Below are positions 17,555-25,680 of a stretch of DNA of 49,050 bases, one piece after another (the stretch's first letter is position 1; each line of letters opens with the position of its first letter). This DNA comes from JAJPXC01 sp964510535 (GTDB taxonomy: Bacteria > Bacteroidota > Bacteroidia > Bacteroidales > Muribaculaceae): contig CAZECG010000018.1 of NCBI GenBank assembly GCA_964510535.1, positions 1 to 49,050 on the forward strand, given 5' to 3'. The notes beneath the pieces were generated by a model that saw nothing but the letters and a program-made list of their open reading frames with translations, searched no databases and had not been told where the DNA came from. A program made the translations under genes and the position numbers.

Positions 17555-19717
17555 TTATTTGCCGGCGGGTGCAGGAAGCTCGCCGCGTTTAGGCTCGGCG
17601 GGGCGCAAAAGACCGCGGTTGCGCAGCAATGCGTCAGGTGTGGGTTTTTGACCGCGGAATTTGACGTAGAGCGTCATCGGGTCATCGCTGCCTCCCATCT
17701 CAAGTACATTTTCTTTGAATGACTTGGCTGTCGCAGGGTCAAAAATTCCCTTTTCTTTAAACAGCTCGAAGCCGTCGGCATCAAGCACCTCAGCCCAAAG
17801 ATAGGTATAGTAGCCTGAAGCGTAACCATCGCTACCAAAGATATGCTTAAAGTAGGGCGAACGATAACGATACGCGATTTGAGACGGTTTGCCTAACTTT
17901 TCTGCCACCCGCGCCTCAAACGCGTCTACATCGACATCTCCCTCAGGGTTAAGCGCACCCCAATTGAGGTCGAGCAACGCCGCACCGACAAGTTCTGTGG
18001 TCATGAAGCCTTGATTGTGGGTCGATGCCGCCTGCAGTTTTGAAATCAGCGAATCAGGGATAACCTCGCCGGTCTTGTAGTGGTGGGCATACTCCTTGAG
18101 AAGTTCAGGTTCAAGAGCCCAGTGCTCATGAATCTGCGAGGGCAGCTCCACGAAGTCGCGGTCTACATTTGTTCCCGCCTGACTGCGAAGCTTGGCGCGG
18201 GTGAGCATACCGTGCAGACCATGACCGAACTCATGGAACATCGTGGTCACTTCATCGAGCGAGAGCAGCGAGGGAGCGTCGGCAGTGGGTTTCGGGAAAT
18301 TACCGACATTATAGACAATCGGACGCTCCGAAACTCCGTCGGGACGCTCATATGACTCCTTGAACACAAACATCCACGCACCTTGACGTTTCGACGAACG
18401 GGTAAAATAGTCGGTCATGAACACCGAAACGTGTTTTCCGTCAGCATCTTTGACATCATAGACTTTCACGTCGGGATGATACTTCGGCGCATCGGGCATT
18501 TCCTCGAAAGTAAGTCCATATAGACGGTTAGCCATGGTGAAAATACCTTTGAGAACGCTGTCGACTGCGAAATACTCGCTCACCTTGTCGGGGTTGATAT
18601 TATACTTGTTTTTACGCACCTTTTCAGCGTAATAGTAATAATCCCATGGAGCTATTTCAAAATCGCCGCCCTCGGCATCTACCACCGCCTGCATCTCGGC
18701 TACCTCCTCACCAACGCGGGCGACGGCAGGCTTCCAAATTTGCATCAACAAATTTTCTGCCGCTTCGGGAGTTTTAGCCATCACATTCTCTGTCATGTAA
18801 GCCGCATAGGTCGGATAGCCAAGCAATTTGGCCTTTTGAGCACGAGTTTTGACAATCTCGTTGATGACTGGGTAATTGTTATACTCACCTTTTGATGCGA
18901 GGGTGGTGTACCCCTCATACATCTGACGGCGCAAATCTCGGTCCGAAGCATATTGCAGCACCGCCAGACGGCTCGGTGCGTGGAGAGTGAACACCCACTT
19001 GCCCACTTTGCCCCGCGCGGTGGCCTCCTCGGCTGCCGCTGCAATCGTCGTCGCCGGCAATCCTGCCAGACGCGCCTTGTCGTCAACGGTAATCTCAAAT
19101 GCGTTGGTGGCGTTGAGCAGGTTGCGGTTAAATTTGAAATAGAGGTCAGTCAGTTTGGTGTTGAGAGCTTTAAGTTGCTCCTTTTCCGCAGCGGGAAGAA
19201 GAGCGCCGTTGCGGGTGAACGACCGATAACTCTCTTCAATGGCACGGCGGCGCGAAATGTCGTATCCTACTTTGTCGCGTTCGTCATATAGTTTCTTAAC
19301 ACGCTGGAAAAGCGCGTCGTTCATCGCTATTTCATCGGCGTTCTGCGATACCATAGGGTTGAACACCTCGGCGATAGCGACAATTTCAGGCGATGAATTA
19401 GCCTCTTCAAGCGCACCGAACAACAGCGTCACTTTCTGCACCGGGTCACCCGACGCTTCAAGCGCAAGGATGGTATTGTCAAATGTCGGCGCGGCGGGGT
19501 TGTCCACAATCGCTTTAACGGCGGCTTGCTGTGATGCTATCGCAGCCTTCAATGCCGGCAGATAGTCGCCGGCCTTAATCTGGTCAAACGGGGGGATGCC
19601 ATAAGGCGTCGCGTATTCGGCCAAAATCGGATTGTCGTTGGGTTTCTGAGCCATGGAAGTTGATGGAATCGCCGTCAGACAAGCACCGACGGCCAATGTT
19701 AACAGATTAATTTTCAT
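17555..19717 (-). CDS. dcp: M3 family peptidyl-dipeptidase Dcp
   Basis: A zinc metallopeptidase that releases dipeptides from the C-terminus of oligopeptides. It is 720 residues with a signal peptide (cleavage after about SMA, residue 23), so it is likely periplasmic. The catalytic motif is FHEFGHGLHG with H495, E496 and H499. The following 'GTNVDRDFVELPSQIHEHWA' segment matches Dcp better than oligopeptidase A and supplies the third zinc ligand. It starts 30 bases after the EEP-family gene on the same strand and could be the last gene of an operon with two rhomboid proteases. Confidence 0.92.
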   Translation of the reverse strand: MKINLLTLAVGACLTAIPSTSMAQKPNDNPILAEYATPYGIPPFDQIKAGDYLPALKAAIASQQAAVKAIVDNPAAPTFDNTILALEASGDPVQKVTLLFGALEEANSSPEIVAIAEVFNPMVSQNADEIAMNDALFQRVKKLYDERDKVGYDISRRRAIEESYRSFTRNGALLPAAEKEQLKALNTKLTDLYFKFNRNLLNATNAFEITVDDKARLAGLPATTIAAAAEEATARGKVGKWVFTLHAPSRLAVLQYASDRDLRRQMYEGYTTLASKGEYNNYPVINEIVKTRAQKAKLLGYPTYAAYMTENVMAKTPEAAENLLMQIWKPAVARVGEEVAEMQAVVDAEGGDFEIAPWDYYYYAEKVRKNKYNINPDKVSEYFAVDSVLKGIFTMANRLYGLTFEEMPDAPKYHPDVKVYDVKDADGKHVSVFMTDYFTRSSKRQGAWMFVFKESYERPDGVSERPIVYNVGNFPKPTADAPSLLSLDEVTTMFHEFGHGLHGMLTRAKLRSQAGTNVDRDFVELPSQIHEHWALEPELLKEYAHHYKTGEVIPDSLISKLQAASTHNQGFMTTELVGAALLDLNWGALNPEGDVDVDAFEARVAEKLGKPSQIAYRYRSPYFKHIFGSDGYASGYYTYLWAEVLDADGFELFKEKGIFDPATAKSFKENVLEMGGSDDPMTLYVKFRGQKPTPDALLRNRGLLRPAEPKRGELPAPAGK

Positions 19718-19747
19718 GGGCGTTATCTATTTTAATTCATAATTTCA

Positions 19748-20902
19748 TTAATTGTTCGTGCGGTTGGGAAACACCATCCTCGATGGGACCTTTTGTCGCT
19801 CCTTCCACAGGAACCGAGCTATCAGCGGATAATGGTCTGACGTGCGTATGTCACCGCGTTTAATCCACACCGGGTCAAGTTCGCCGCTGTAAAGTATATG
19901 GTCTATACGGAAATAGAATCGGTTGGCATAATAAGTAATCGACGGCCCGAATCCGACTTCGGTAAAAGCGTTCGCAAGATTGTCGCCGCAAATGGCGCGT
20001 ATGGCGTAACAGTCGGGGATGTCGTTGAAATCTCCACACACTATGATATTCTCACCTCCGACGCGATTTATGTAATCGCGGAGATTGCGCGCCTGCTGCG
20101 CCCGCATACGGAACGCAACCGACAGTTTGCCGAGAAGCTGATGCCGCACTTTGTCAAAATCTGTCACGGCATTGAGGCGCGTCAACGCCTTGAACAGCTC
20201 CTTGTCATCAGCCGACAAGCCGATTGATGTCATATGCACTTCAAAAATCGTGAGCCGCCGCCATTTGACATACACCCGATAAGCCGCCAGACGCCCCTCG
20301 AAACTCGACGGGACTTGAAGTTCCACCTTATGGAACGGCCACTTCGACAGGATGCTGTTGCCACCCTCATCAATATGGATGTATGGGTAACGCTCCTTTA
20401 TCGAATCGACTTGCGCCTTATAGACATTCGCCCATGGCATATCACACATATACTCACACTCGACTAAACAGGCTATGTCAGGGTCGGTCTTCAGTATGTA
20501 GGTCAACGTCGCATTGGTGGAATCAGAGGGATACTCATCTTTATAATTCCTGAAATTCAGCACATTGTATGACATGAGCGTAAAACCGCGTTCCTCCTCT
20601 TCCTCAGCGGAGGGCTGAGGGCGTGAGAAGTTCAACGGACAAAATTCCCACATAGGCCCGATTGTAGCCAATAGAGCCACTCCAAGCGGTATCATACACC
20701 AACGGTCAATCCAAAAAGAAACCACCAACGCTATGAGTGTCAAGAGCGCAAGCACGGGAAAAGCCATCGCCGCCAATGCCCCCGACGTGGTGACATCGGG
20801 ATTGACCATACCGCCGAACCCGCCGTAGACGGTGATAGCGGCGAGCACCACCGACACAGCCCACCAAATCACCACAAGCGTCTTTTTCTTGACAGTTTTC
20901 AT
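19748..20902 (-). CDS. Membrane-anchored endonuclease/exonuclease/phosphatase family protein
   Basis: A 384-residue protein with two or three N-terminal transmembrane segments within the first ~90 residues. An EEP-fold domain follows, with characteristic elements: SYNVLNFRN, CLVECEY (metal-binding Glu), CGDFNDIP and a terminal SDHYPLIARF. The family cleaves phosphodiester bonds in nucleic acids, phospholipids or inositol phosphates; the substrate here is unknown. It starts 9 bases after the second rhomboid gene, a spacing that indicates an operon. Confidence 0.85.
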   Translation of the reverse strand: MKTVKKKTLVVIWWAVSVVLAAITVYGGFGGMVNPDVTTSGALAAMAFPVLALLTLIALVVSFWIDRWCMIPLGVALLATIGPMWEFCPLNFSRPQPSAEEEEERGFTLMSYNVLNFRNYKDEYPSDSTNATLTYILKTDPDIACLVECEYMCDMPWANVYKAQVDSIKERYPYIHIDEGGNSILSKWPFHKVELQVPSSFEGRLAAYRVYVKWRRLTIFEVHMTSIGLSADDKELFKALTRLNAVTDFDKVRHQLLGKLSVAFRMRAQQARNLRDYINRVGGENIIVCGDFNDIPDCYAIRAICGDNLANAFTEVGFGPSITYYANRFYFRIDHILYSGELDPVWIKRGDIRTSDHYPLIARFLWKERQKVPSRMVFPNRTNN

Positions 20903-20911
20903 AATCGCAGG

Positions 20912-21796
20912 TCATTTCATGCGACTCGATGCCTCAAAAAGCCGCCGCTTTTCCTCAGCGGTCAGCGAGGCATAGCCGCTTTTCTTGATTTTGTCGAGAA
21001 TCGGGTCAATGTCGGCCATAGCCGCCGAGGCTGTTTGCGATGCCTGATTACGGCGTTCAGATGCCTTGTAGTGGTAGCGTTTCGCCTGAGGTTGCCACTT
21101 TCGGCGCTCCACAATCGAGCAAATGGAATCGAGAAAACGGTTGAACGGTTTCGCCAAATCATGTCCGCGACGGAAAGCCACCCCATATATCACTCCCATG
21201 GCGACCCCGCCAAGATGGGCGGCATGCCCCCCGGCGTTATTGCCGGTCAACCCCAACGCGAACAGTATGACCGTCACAACGGCCAGCCACTTGAGCTTGA
21301 CCTCCCCGAAAAAAAGCAACGACACCGGCACATCGGGCGTGATAACGGCTGTGGCGATGACTACGGCCATTATAGCCGCCGAGGCCCCTATCAGACCTCC
21401 ACCGCCTATCCACGGCGAAATCAAGCAAAATCCGATGTAAAGCGCCGCTCCCGCCACGCCGCCGTAAATATAGAGAGCAAACAGTTGCTTCGGTGTGGCT
21501 ATCGAAATAAACATCCTGCCAAACCAATAAAGCCACAGCATATTAAACAGCACATGGAACACGTCGTAATGGCAGAACATATAGCTGACTATTGTCCACG
21601 GTTCGCGCAACACTTCCGAAAGCACAGGCGGCACAATCACCAAGCGCAACATCTCATCGATATTGGCATGAGTAAACATCAGCACGATAGCCACCGCCCG
21701 GATAAGCAAGAATATAGCCACATTGACGGCAATGAGGCGCAACACCATATCGGCTGCCCCCCACTTCGACTTCATCCAATCAATAGAAGTTGCCAT
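20912..21796 (-). CDS. Rhomboid family intramembrane serine protease (GASA variant)
   Basis: A polytopic inner-membrane protease of 294 residues. It shows the rhomboid features HVLFN (H81, N85), an active-site segment GLIGASAAI with S139, and the catalytic His H194 in HAAHLGG. The usual GxSG motif is GASA here. Serine and histidine are both kept, so activity is possible, but the oxyanion-side Gly is Ala. A basic ~85-residue C-terminal tail with 'DPILDKIKKSGYASLTAEEKRRLFEAS' is shared by many Bacteroidota rhomboids. It overlaps its upstream paralogue by 17 bases. Confidence 0.9.
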   Translation of the reverse strand: MATSIDWMKSKWGAADMVLRLIAVNVAIFLLIRAVAIVLMFTHANIDEMLRLVIVPPVLSEVLREPWTIVSYMFCHYDVFHVLFNMLWLYWFGRMFISIATPKQLFALYIYGGVAGAALYIGFCLISPWIGGGGLIGASAAIMAVVIATAVITPDVPVSLLFFGEVKLKWLAVVTVILFALGLTGNNAGGHAAHLGGVAMGVIYGVAFRRGHDLAKPFNRFLDSICSIVERRKWQPQAKRYHYKASERRNQASQTASAAMADIDPILDKIKKSGYASLTAEEKRRLFEASSRMK

Positions 21797-22508
21797 AAAT
21801 CGTACCCTTCTTCTTCCAATAAAGTATCATCACAAGACCCACAAGCATACCGCCGAGATGAGCCACATGGGCCACATTGTCGCCCGGATTGTTGCTTACG
21901 GCCTGCAACAGCTCAATCACCGCATAGCCTATCACCACCCACTTGGCCTTGACCGGTACAGGGATAAACATTATGTATAGCGGCAAATTCGGAAAAATAA
22001 TGGCGAAAGCGAGCAGTATGCCATAGACCGCGCCAGAAGCTCCGATTACCGGAGTGTTTATCAACGACGCGAGCTTAAACGACACCGGTTCACCCAGATA
22101 ATACTGTCCATGTTCGGCAGCAACAACCATCGAGTCGGGCAACACCGAAGCATAGTGATTGACCATTACAGCGAACACCCCTTCCTGAATCAGTGCGGCT
22201 CCAAGACCACAAGCCACATAGTAGAACAGAAACCGCGACTGTCCCAGCACCCGCTCCAGTGTCATGCCAAACATGAACAAAGCGAACATATTGAAAAACA
22301 GATGCCAGAAATCGAAATGCAGAAACATATAGGTCAGCAACTGCACCGGGTTAAACTGCGAGCTGGTGAAATAGTACAACGCCCCGTAACGTTCAAAGGC
22401 ACCCCTTATTTCGGGAGATATGAAAGCGGCGAGCCACACAATCGCATTCACGATTATCAGATGCTTGGTAACAGGCGGCATCGCGGCAAAGCTGAAATTT
22501 CTCATCAA
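21780..22508 (-). CDS. Rhomboid family intramembrane serine protease (canonical)
   Basis: A 242-residue six-helix membrane protease. It has HLFFN in TM2, the canonical catalytic GASG with S158 and H217 in NVAHVAHLGG. Rhomboids cut substrates within transmembrane helices; the substrates here are unknown. The start may be Met1 or Met2. It is the first gene of the rhomboid-rhomboid-EEP-dcp run and carries its own promoter. Its last 17 bases overlap the downstream paralogue, suggesting translational coupling. Confidence 0.93.
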   Translation of the reverse strand: MMRNFSFAAMPPVTKHLIIVNAIVWLAAFISPEIRGAFERYGALYYFTSSQFNPVQLLTYMFLHFDFWHLFFNMFALFMFGMTLERVLGQSRFLFYYVACGLGAALIQEGVFAVMVNHYASVLPDSMVVAAEHGQYYLGEPVSFKLASLINTPVIGASGAVYGILLAFAIIFPNLPLYIMFIPVPVKAKWVVIGYAVIELLQAVSNNPGDNVAHVAHLGGMLVGLVMILYWKKKGTIYGNFY

Positions 22509-22527
22509 TAAAACAGAATTAGAATGG

Positions 22528-22560
22528 CAAAATTACTAATTTTTACTCACTAATCTACAA
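22528..22560 (-). promoter_or_regulatory. Promoter of the rhomboid operon
   Basis: On the minus strand TTG at 22560-22558 and TAATTTTG at 22535-22528 are separated by 22 bases. The -7 box matches the consensus exactly, about 20 bases before the start codon. Confidence 0.6.
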
Positions 22561-22621
22561 AGGGACCCGCTCCCGGCGCGAAAATTTATCTTACTTTATC
22601 ATTACCCTCGTTGACCGCACA

Positions 22622-22667
22622 TAAAAAAAGTGACGGAGCCGCCACCGTTAATGGCGCGGCCCCGTCC
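22622..22667 (-). terminator. Terminator of the carboxyltransferase gene
   Basis: On the minus strand GACGGGGCCGC...CCA pairs with TGGCGGCTCCGTC (one bulge, one G:U), followed by ACTTTTTTT. It is about 20 bases after the stop codon. Confidence 0.85.
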
Positions 22668-22689
22668 CTATGTATCGGGTAAGCCAAAG

Positions 22690-24558
22690 TTATTCAAATT
22701 CAACAAGAATCGCATCAGCGCCCACCACGTCATCGGGCTTCACAAAGATACGTTTCACTGTCTCATCTTTTTCGGCTGTGACATCATTCTCCATCTTCAT
22801 CGCCTCATAGACGACTAATACATCCCCTTTCTTGACTTTATCGCCCGGTTTCACCTTGACCGAGATAATGCGTCCTCCCATCGGGGCTTTAAGCGTCTCA
22901 CCCGTGATAGGCTCGTCGGCATCCTTCGTCTCAGCAACCTCCGCTGCGCCCGTGCCTTCGGCTGACGCCTTAGCTTGATACTCCTCCTGACGGCGGCGGC
23001 GCAAGAAACCGTTAGCCACGCTTGGCAGCAGTTCAAGCAACAGGTACTCCTCATCGTTCGAGGCGAGTTTGACACCGCCCAAGTCAGTCAATTCAGGATT
23101 CTCAGGCTGACGGTATGAGCTTACGTCATAGGGATGTTCAACCGGGCTACCGGTGATTTTTGCGCGGAACTCGGGATTAACCGCAACCGGGGTATGGCCA
23201 TACTCACCCTTGACAAGCGAGATAAACTGGTTTGATGGATTGGAATAATCAGGATTCCCCTTCTTGCGGTCAAGAGCCACACTCACTGCCTGAGAGCCTA
23301 CAATCTGGCTGGTAGGGGTGACAAGCGGCACGAGACCGGCATCGCGGCGCACCTTTGGAATCAAGCGCATGGCGTCATCGAGAAGATCCTCAGCCCCAAG
23401 CGATTTGAGTTGGGCAACCATATTGGAATACATACCTCCGGGAACCTCGGCATCCTTGACGAGGAGATTGGGTTTCGGGAAACCGAAATAATCCTCAATG
23501 GCATGGCACGCGTCAAGCAAAGTCTCTTCATCGAGTGCTTTGGCGGCAGCGATTGCGCGGTCAAACTGAGCGTCAATCTCAGCGGGGAGTTGGTCGGTAA
23601 GCGGGTCAAACTTACGAGGGAACTTCTTGGTGAGGTCATATGCGTCAAGTTCGCGGCGCACACCTTCAAGTTCATTGCGAATCAAGCCGACCGCCTCCAT
23701 GTTAACCTCGACCTCAACGCCGAGTTTTTTGCAGAACAGATACACAAGTTCGATAGCGGGAGCTGCCGATCCTCCACCGAAATACCATATATTGGTGTCA
23801 AGGATATCCACACCGTTGATAATGGCCATGAGAGCCGACGCAAGGCCATAGCCTGGCGTACAGTGAGTGTGGAAGTCCACCGGCACTTTCAGCACCGATT
23901 TAAGTTTCGAAATGATTGCGGCGGCGCGTAACGGGTTCACAAGCCCCGCCATATCCTTAAGGGTGACAATCTTGGCACCAAGTGACTCCATCTCCTTGGC
24001 CTTGCCGACGAAATAATCGTCGGTAAATATCTTTTCGTGAGCCTCCTCCTTTTTACCAAACAATTTGCTGAAGAATCCCTTGGGTGCTTTCGGCTCTTCT
24101 TTGGGGTCTACGGTATAGCATACCGCACCGTCAGCGATACCTCCAAGTTCATTGATGAGCTTGATTGACTCCTTGACATTGTCAATATCGTTAAGAGCGT
24201 CGAAAATCCTCATCACATTGAGGCCGTTTTTAATAGCCTCCTTGTAAAAGCCCTTCAACACCGTATCGGGATAAGGCACATAACCAAACAAGTTGCGGCC
24301 GCGTGACAAAGCCGACAGCAACGAACGCCCCTTCATGGCCTTGCTGACCGAGCGCAAGCGGTCCCACGGCGACTCGTCCAAATAACGCATCACCGAGTCG
24401 GGCACCGCACCGCCCCACACCTCCATGATGTAGAAACCGGCATTCTCGTAAAGCGGGAGAAGGTGATCAATCTGTTTTTGGCTCATGCGGGTCGCAAACA
24501 GCGACTGCTGTCCATCGCGCAGTGTTAGGTCGCGAATCTTTAATTTTCTTGATTCCAT
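22690..24558 (-). CDS. Biotin-dependent carboxyltransferase (pyruvate carboxylase subunit B / oxaloacetate decarboxylase alpha type)
   Basis: A 622-residue protein with three parts. The N-terminal carboxyltransferase barrel has 'IRDLTLRDGQQSLFATRM' and DFHTHCTPG for metal and substrate binding. A conserved middle PYC/OADA region follows. The C-terminal biotinyl domain has YEAMKMEND, with K588 as the biotinylation site. It either transfers CO2 to pyruvate (anaplerosis) or removes it from oxaloacetate as part of a sodium pump. No biotin carboxylase or OadB/OadG genes are adjacent, so the partner cannot be decided here. It is monocistronic, with its own terminator. Confidence 0.9.
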   Translation of the reverse strand: MESRKLKIRDLTLRDGQQSLFATRMSQKQIDHLLPLYENAGFYIMEVWGGAVPDSVMRYLDESPWDRLRSVSKAMKGRSLLSALSRGRNLFGYVPYPDTVLKGFYKEAIKNGLNVMRIFDALNDIDNVKESIKLINELGGIADGAVCYTVDPKEEPKAPKGFFSKLFGKKEEAHEKIFTDDYFVGKAKEMESLGAKIVTLKDMAGLVNPLRAAAIISKLKSVLKVPVDFHTHCTPGYGLASALMAIINGVDILDTNIWYFGGGSAAPAIELVYLFCKKLGVEVEVNMEAVGLIRNELEGVRRELDAYDLTKKFPRKFDPLTDQLPAEIDAQFDRAIAAAKALDEETLLDACHAIEDYFGFPKPNLLVKDAEVPGGMYSNMVAQLKSLGAEDLLDDAMRLIPKVRRDAGLVPLVTPTSQIVGSQAVSVALDRKKGNPDYSNPSNQFISLVKGEYGHTPVAVNPEFRAKITGSPVEHPYDVSSYRQPENPELTDLGGVKLASNDEEYLLLELLPSVANGFLRRRRQEEYQAKASAEGTGAAEVAETKDADEPITGETLKAPMGGRIISVKVKPGDKVKKGDVLVVYEAMKMENDVTAEKDETVKRIFVKPDDVVGADAILVEFE

Positions 24559-24716
24559 CGTATTATATATTATAGGTTATTGATATCCTTTTTTCTCTCA
24601 TACCACCCTCAATGAGAATGGTCAACCGCGAATGTAAATAATTAATCCAAATTAAAGAAATATTTCTGTAATTTTATCTTACTATATTTCTCCACTTCAA
24701 TCCCGCAACAAATTTC

Positions 24717-24748
24717 TTTGGATATAAATAAAAGATAAGTTAACTTTG
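24717..24748 (+). promoter_or_regulatory. Promoter of the PHP phosphatase / LTA-synthase-like operon
   Basis: TTTG at 24717-24720 and TAACTTTG at 24741-24748 are separated by 20 bases, a full consensus match, with a leader of about 60 bases. Confidence 0.75.
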
Positions 24749-24816
24749 ACATCCGAAAAATTCATATTCATAATCGATTAGGACGTTACAGGTCGACAAT
24801 CATACATTTCACATCC

Positions 24817-25560
24817 ATGTTTAATTTCTTCAGAAAAAGAAACAACACTCCCGCGGAACTCTTCTTCCACACCGATATACACTCTCACATCATCCCCGGC
24901 ATTGACGACGGCTCTCCCTCGGCCGACATTTCAGCAGAACTGGTAAAGCGGATGAAATCATGGGGATTAACTCGCATCATAGCAACGCCCCACGTCACCG
25001 AATCGACATTTGAAAACACCCCGCAGACGATGGGTGCGGCTATGGACGAACTCAAAGCCGAGCTTAACGCTCAAGGCATCGAAATAGACCTATCCCACTC
25101 TGCCGAATACCGCCTCGACGACCTCTTCAACCGCGAGTTTGCCAACGGCAATATTGTCCCCTACCCCAACGGCTTCATACTCGTCGAAAACTCTTTCATC
25201 CAAGAGCCGTGGGGGCTTGACGAAACGCTGTTTGACTTGAAAGTGAAAGGATACAATCCCATTCTCGCCCATCCCGAGAGATATATGTATTACCACTCCA
25301 AGAAAGAAAGGTATAAAAAGCTGCACAACGACGGCACATTGTTTCAAGTAAACCTGCTGAGCCTTGCAGGCCACTACGGACGCGACGTGCGACGAGCCGC
25401 CGAGTCCCTTATTAAAAACCAGATGGTCGATTTTATCGGAACTGACCTCCACAACGAGCGTCACGCCGACGCCATCGAAGCCTACCTCGCCTCTAAAGAC
25501 TACGTCCGCGACTCAGCTGCGCTCAAAGGCGTAATCCTCAACGACACCGCTTTCAACTAA
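24817..25560 (+). CDS. PHP-family tyrosine phosphatase (CpsB/YwqE-like)
   Basis: A 247-residue cytoplasmic metal-dependent phosphatase of the PHP superfamily. Members dephosphorylate tyrosine kinases that control capsule or exopolysaccharide assembly. The metal-binding motif HTDIHSHIIPGIDDG (H22, H24, D30) opens the domain. ATPHVTES, ILAHPERY and a terminal GTDLHNERH supply further ligands. No kinase or polymer-assembly gene is nearby. The next gene, 10 bases downstream by its natural ATG, is an LTA-synthase-like membrane transferase, which suggests a shared role in the cell envelope. Confidence 0.9.
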   Translation: MFNFFRKRNNTPAELFFHTDIHSHIIPGIDDGSPSADISAELVKRMKSWGLTRIIATPHVTESTFENTPQTMGAAMDELKAELNAQGIEIDLSHSAEYRLDDLFNREFANGNIVPYPNGFILVENSFIQEPWGLDETLFDLKVKGYNPILAHPERYMYYHSKKERYKKLHNDGTLFQVNLLSLAGHYGRDVRRAAESLIKNQMVDFIGTDLHNERHADAIEAYLASKDYVRDSAALKGVILNDTAFN

Positions 25561-25603
25561 CCATCACTTCATGAAATTACACCTTAAGATGAAGCACCGC
25601 CTA

Positions 25604-25612
25604 CCCCCCCCC
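25604..25612 (+). repeat. Poly-C tract (nine C) near the 5' end of the LTA-synthase-like gene
   Basis: A run of nine C follows CTA. ATG 25571, placed 10 bases after the previous stop, reads MKLHLKMKHRLPPPI and then TAA at 25616. One extra C (or two fewer) would join this start to the frame of the downstream protein. Such tracts are typical slipped-strand hotspots and also typical sequencing-error sites. Confidence 0.85.
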
Positions 25613-25680
25613 ATTTAAGACCCTGTATATCTGACACTTACAGCAACAAAGCTCTAATACTTGTCATCTCGACTTTTACT

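Noticed and set aside
21035..21952. A 305-codon plus-strand ORF across the two rhomboid genes
   Set aside because: Antisense of two genes with clear catalytic motifs; low-complexity His/Pro/Arg composition.
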